DNA of 64,000 nucleotides from Enoplolaimus lenunculus. Its lineage: Eukaryota > Nematoda > Enoplea > Enoplida > Thoracostomopsidae. The notes under the pieces were generated by a model. That model was given only the letters and a program-made list of their open reading frames with translations. It was not told where the DNA came from and searched no databases. Shown here in pieces: positions 62,001 to 64,000 of this stretch. The stretch spans positions 186,001-250,000 of the forward strand of contig JASANG010003810.1 in the NCBI GenBank assembly GCA_030248215.1, written 5' to 3'. Position numbers and translations under genes: made by a program. Each line of letters begins with the position of its first letter. Positions within the stretch are counted from its first letter, which is position 1.

Positions 62001-63832
62001 CTCCATATAGCGGCGCCCCCAGTTTGAACTAAGGGCCTAACTAAATACCGCAGGACAAATCTCTTGCAGTATTTTTTCAAAATCGGCGCAGCCATTCGCT
62101 AAAGGTTGTCCAAACGTAACCTTTTGCAACAACAAAAAACCGAAGTTTGTTTCGAAATTGTTTATTTTTTATTTCCGCACTGTAGAAAATTTGCTAAATT
62201 TGTTCGAAAAACTGAGCACACAAAATTAAAGTACAAAAGCAAATGTTTCCGTAAAGTCAGAAATAACGTACACCACTCAGTAGCTTTATACTACCTTGCG
62301 CAAAAAATTAAAAATTCCATTACCTCAGGGCATCAGCGCCGTACTGGTTCGCAATAAGCATTGGATCTGGAAAATTTTTCTTGCGTTTACTCATTTTACT
62401 TCCATCTTCGGCGAGCACAAGGCCGTTGGCAATTAAATTTTTGAACGCTGGTTTACCGAACAATGCTGTTGACAGGACCAAGAGTGTATAGAACCTAAAA
62501 TAACTTATTAAAATTTAAACCTTTTCAATATGTTTTAACCCCTTCGCACATAGTTAGCCGTGGGCAACTCAGCGCAATGTGCATGCGTGAAATAATGTAT
62601 ACCAGCACAGTGTTTAACAATTGCAACACGTATGCGTAGTACAAAATCCTCATAATACGTAAGAGCTCTTTTTGGCACGCGTGTTAACCTAGTATAGCTG
62701 AGTGGTGTTGATAAACGTTTTCCACTCCACACTCCATGTTTCAAAACCAAGCATAAAAATTATATCTCACAGGAGAGGAAACAGAAAGTATTCATGAGAG
62801 AAAATTAAATAATACACAATTACGTACATTTTATATTTCAGTTCGTTATCGTCAAGCCTTGAAACGAACAGATGTCTAACTTTTAGCAAAGGTTCAGTAA
62901 ATGTCAAGCTAACGTCCACTAGAAACTGCAGATTTTTTAAACACATTTAACAACTATCCCAACGCACGGATTACTGATTGCTACATCAGAAAGTGCCACT
63001 AAAATTAAAAAATAATTTTCGCAACTCAAAGTTGATATAACACACACCAGCCTCTCGTTTGATCAATGCCTTCAGCGATAAAATCCGCAGGAAATATCGT
63101 TTCAAATTCAGATTTATTTTCAAACGGATAGTGTGACTGAGCATAAGGCATGCATCCAGACTCAAACCAGCAATCGAAAACTTCACTGACACGCCGCAAA
63201 AACGTCCCTGGCCTACTCCGGCTTGGAATCAATATTTCATCCACACTGAAGCAGTAAGAAAACAGCAATACGCACTCTGTGCATGCTTCAAATAATGCAA
63301 ATTATTTAGGCGACTGAAACCAAAACATAGAGCGTTAGCCATATCTGATCACAACAGTTCACCGAATATCATCTTTCTCGGTATGTCAGCCCAAGCGTAA
63401 TTCCACTCTGTACTCAAAATCTTACTTGCCAAATTACTCCTTTAACAACTTTTTTAACACATAGAAAGAAATGTAAATTCTTTTTAAATTGTTTCTTTTA
63501 ATATTCTTTTTTACAACACCGTCACACTTTAAACTGAAAAAACACATTTGGATAGATAGATTGAGAAAAAGTTGCAAGTAAAGCGTGTAGACCCCGTAGG
63601 TCGATTAAACTATGCACCATAACTTACTCCACCTACAGGTACTAATAATCAGACAAAGAAACATGGCTTATTATTTACAGCGACAGTTTGACTTACCGCA
63701 AAATGAATTAATTTAAATAAATGACCATACCAAGTATGAATTAAAAATATCTGCTAACTTGTCTCGGTGTAAATCTTCAACTTTGCTCCCAGACAATTCT
63801 TCTAGTTCGGCAATTGACCCGATGCAAACAAC
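55806..63832 (-). CDS. IARS1: Cytosolic isoleucyl-tRNA synthetase, 15 exons (5' and 3' incomplete)
   Basis: Fifteen exons with consensus GT/AG borders and perfectly matching phases encode 745 contiguous codons. The protein charges tRNA-Ile with isoleucine in the cytosol, in animals usually as part of the multi-synthetase complex. In order, the exons hold the second half of the class I catalytic domain ([36 protein letters not shown]), the KMSKR signature (62383-62397), the anticodon-binding helical domain ([55 protein letters not shown]) and the eukaryotic C-terminal extension with two UNE-I-type repeats ([24 protein letters not shown]). The HIGH motif and the editing domain lie before the window's right edge. 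The last exon, about 50 residues in relatives, was not found. Introns run from about 140 to 1,050 bp and almost lack the mobile families that fill the rest of the window. The match to animal IARS1 is unambiguous by eye. Confidence 0.97.
56543..56772 (-). CDS. IARS1: IleRS exon (C-terminal extension, first UNE-I-type repeat)
   Basis: [20 protein letters not shown] to [15 protein letters not shown]. The donor TATGG|GTGAAA was chosen over an earlier GAA|GTGAGT because it gives the right phase and restores the VLYGV(C) match to IFGVK of relatives. Confidence 0.88.
56887..57069 (-). CDS. IARS1: IleRS exon (AKLVPTDE)
   Basis: [20 protein letters not shown] to [10 protein letters not shown], 61 codons. 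Donor GAG|GTAAGT, phase 0 at both ends. Confidence 0.95.
57219..57314 (-). CDS. IARS1: IleRS exon ([13 protein letters not shown])
   Basis: Thirty-two codons, [20 protein letters not shown] to NRIQKLRKK, the strongly conserved [13 protein letters not shown] helix of eukaryotic IleRS. Confidence 0.97.
57599..57748 (-). CDS. IARS1: IleRS exon ([10 protein letters not shown])
   Basis: Fifty codons, [20 protein letters not shown] to [10 protein letters not shown]. Donor AAT|GTGAGT. Confidence 0.95.
58341..58559 (-). CDS. IARS1: IleRS exon ([10 protein letters not shown])
   Basis: Seventy-three codons from [20 protein letters not shown] through [20 protein letters not shown] to ADAIR. Donor CGG|GTAAGT. 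Confidence 0.97.
59056..59158 (-). CDS. IARS1: IleRS exon ([15 protein letters not shown])
   Basis: [20 protein letters not shown] to RRTLPLK. Its first base completes Glu with the previous exon. Confidence 0.95.
59500..59609 (-). CDS. IARS1: IleRS exon ([15 protein letters not shown])
   Basis: Thirty-six codons plus [22 protein letters not shown] to HYLRLPSV. No start codon lies in it. Borders are TTTTATAG and GTAAGT. Confidence 0.95.
60080..60157 (-). CDS. IARS1: IleRS exon (GEFGVKDC)
   Basis: Twenty-six codons, [19 protein letters not shown] to TTMVRLM. Acceptor TTGCTTTAG, donor ATG|GTAATT. Confidence 0.93.
60666..60757 (-). CDS. IARS1: IleRS exon ([13 protein letters not shown])
   Basis: CA completes Ala, then [20 protein letters not shown] and [10 protein letters not shown], a diagnostic anticodon-domain helix. 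Donor AAG|GTATTA. Confidence 0.97.
61041..61335. repeat. TIR element family P, copy P3, in an IleRS intron
   Basis: ATATCAAGACTGCATGATACA at the left and GTTGCATGCTCTTGTTAAG at the right frame GTACAAAATGTACCACCGGG, GTTTAGAGGGGGGTTG and the mirrored AACCCCTTTCTAAATAAGG. It is intact, without the arm expansion seen at 33331-33972. Confidence 0.85.
61408..61519 (-). CDS. IARS1: IleRS exon ([11 protein letters not shown])
   Basis: Thirty-seven codons plus [21 protein letters not shown] and [17 protein letters not shown]. Acceptor TTATTGTAG; donor AAAG|GTTACA is the weakest of the gene. Confidence 0.92.
61552..61645. repeat. Possible foldback element family K, decayed copy
   Basis: CACTATACTTTTGATAATTC and GTGACGCTGGACAAGTATC resemble the ends of K1 and K2. 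Confidence 0.35.
61810..61954 (-). CDS. IARS1: IleRS exon ([16 protein letters not shown])
   Basis: One base completing Arg plus 48 codons, [20 protein letters not shown] to [11 protein letters not shown]. Donor AGT|GTAAGT. Confidence 0.97.
62324..62494 (-). CDS. IARS1: IleRS exon with the KMSKR signature
   Basis: [39 protein letters not shown] and [18 protein letters not shown], the class I ATP-binding loop, is encoded at 62383-62397 (minus). Confidence 0.98.
63048..63245 (-). CDS. IARS1: IleRS exon (VFDCWFESG)
   Basis: [40 protein letters not shown] and [16 protein letters not shown]. Relatives usually have Ser where this has Cys in WFESGC. Donor GGCTG|GTGTGT. Confidence 0.98.
63246..63758. 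other. IleRS intron, nothing recognised
   Basis: AT-rich, with no element from the major families. Confidence 0.6.
63759..63832 (-). CDS. IARS1: IleRS exon ([15 protein letters not shown])
   Basis: Twenty-four codons plus [22 protein letters not shown] and LHRD. It joins to VDEILIP through Asn. Acceptor CTTTTATAG, donor ACAA|GTTAGC. Confidence 0.95.
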
Positions 63833-63924
63833 CTATAAAAGAGAATGGAAAAAGCGTAGACTTAAATTTAACTAATTCTAAGATAAGCAGTACCATATAG
63901 AGCCCTTCACGAAAATTTTGCTGC

Positions 63925-63995
63925 ATATGCCCTGGGTCTCGAACGCACGACTTACGGATTACCGATCTGCTAAACCATATGAACCAAAGAACACG
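63925..63995 (-). other. tRNA-like fragment in the IleRS intron
   Basis: On the minus strand ATGGTTTAGCAGATCGGTAA resembles an A box and D arm, and GCGTTCGAGACCCAG a B box and T arm. They are only about 17 bp apart, so the anticodon arm is missing. It could be a SINE head or a decayed tRNA copy. Confidence 0.3.
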
Positions 63996-64000
63996 TAAAG

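Noticed and set aside
63925-63995. Functional tRNA gene
   Set aside because: The A- and B-box-like parts are too close, the anticodon arm is missing and the acceptor stem does not pair.
1-64000. Retroviral, LTR, Polinton or other capsid- or envelope-bearing elements
   Set aside because: No reverse transcriptase, integrase, capsid or envelope-like protein and no long direct terminal repeats were seen.

Overview
The window is a piece of an AT-rich, intron-bearing animal genome. The best lineage clue is an innexin gene (30.5-36.5 kb). Its membrane core looks protostome, with nematode UNC-7/UNC-9-like and lophotrochozoan-like wording. Species and phylum cannot be settled from the sequence alone.

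Genes. (1) 634-974 and 1595-1798, plus strand: two internal exons with matching phase and good splice sites that encode an acidic, Ser/Thr-rich protein I do not recognise. (2) 30484-36490, plus strand: a three-exon innexin of 949 residues, about twice the usual length because of a long polyQ-bearing cytoplasmic tail. An open, phase-compatible stretch from 30374 suggests an optional N-terminal extension. (3) 41502-42149, plus strand: a possible single-exon 215-residue basic repeat protein of unknown family. (4) 55806-63832, minus strand: 15 consecutive exons of cytosolic isoleucyl-tRNA synthetase, from the class I catalytic core (KMSKR) to the C-terminal UNE-I-type repeats. The 5' exons lie beyond the window and the terminal exon was not found.

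Everything else, about 85% of the window, is a dense mosaic of short non-autonomous DNA elements and tandem repeats. I name the families locally: A (about 250 bp, CACTGTAAATT ends, 16 copies), B (150-470 bp, GGCCCATGTA ends, core of TTAGGC-like hexamers, about 38 copies), C (about 210 bp near-perfect palindromes, CACTGCAAAAAATGG ends), D (about 350 bp, CTCTAAAAGCTTAAAC ends), E (about 165 bp, GGCCCGTAGCCA ends), F (about 400 bp, CTGTAGTGACCCGAAT ends, TA target duplication), H, I, J, K, L, M, N and P (smaller families). Tandem arrays include a 67-bp minisatellite with a four-unit higher-order pattern (17.6-18.9 kb), a 107-bp minisatellite in innexin intron 2, a roughly 32-bp array at the start of innexin intron 1 that repeats the 5' splice site, a 27-bp array (39.6-39.9 kb) and several microsatellites.

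Layout. 0-30 kb is the unrecognised exon pair followed by element-rich DNA. 30-37 kb is the innexin, whose introns and 3' flank are bounded closely by elements. 37-55 kb is element-rich DNA with one possible ORF. 55.8-64 kb is the IleRS gene, almost free of the major families. No retrovirus, LTR element, Polinton, CRISPR array, rRNA or intact tRNA gene was recognised.
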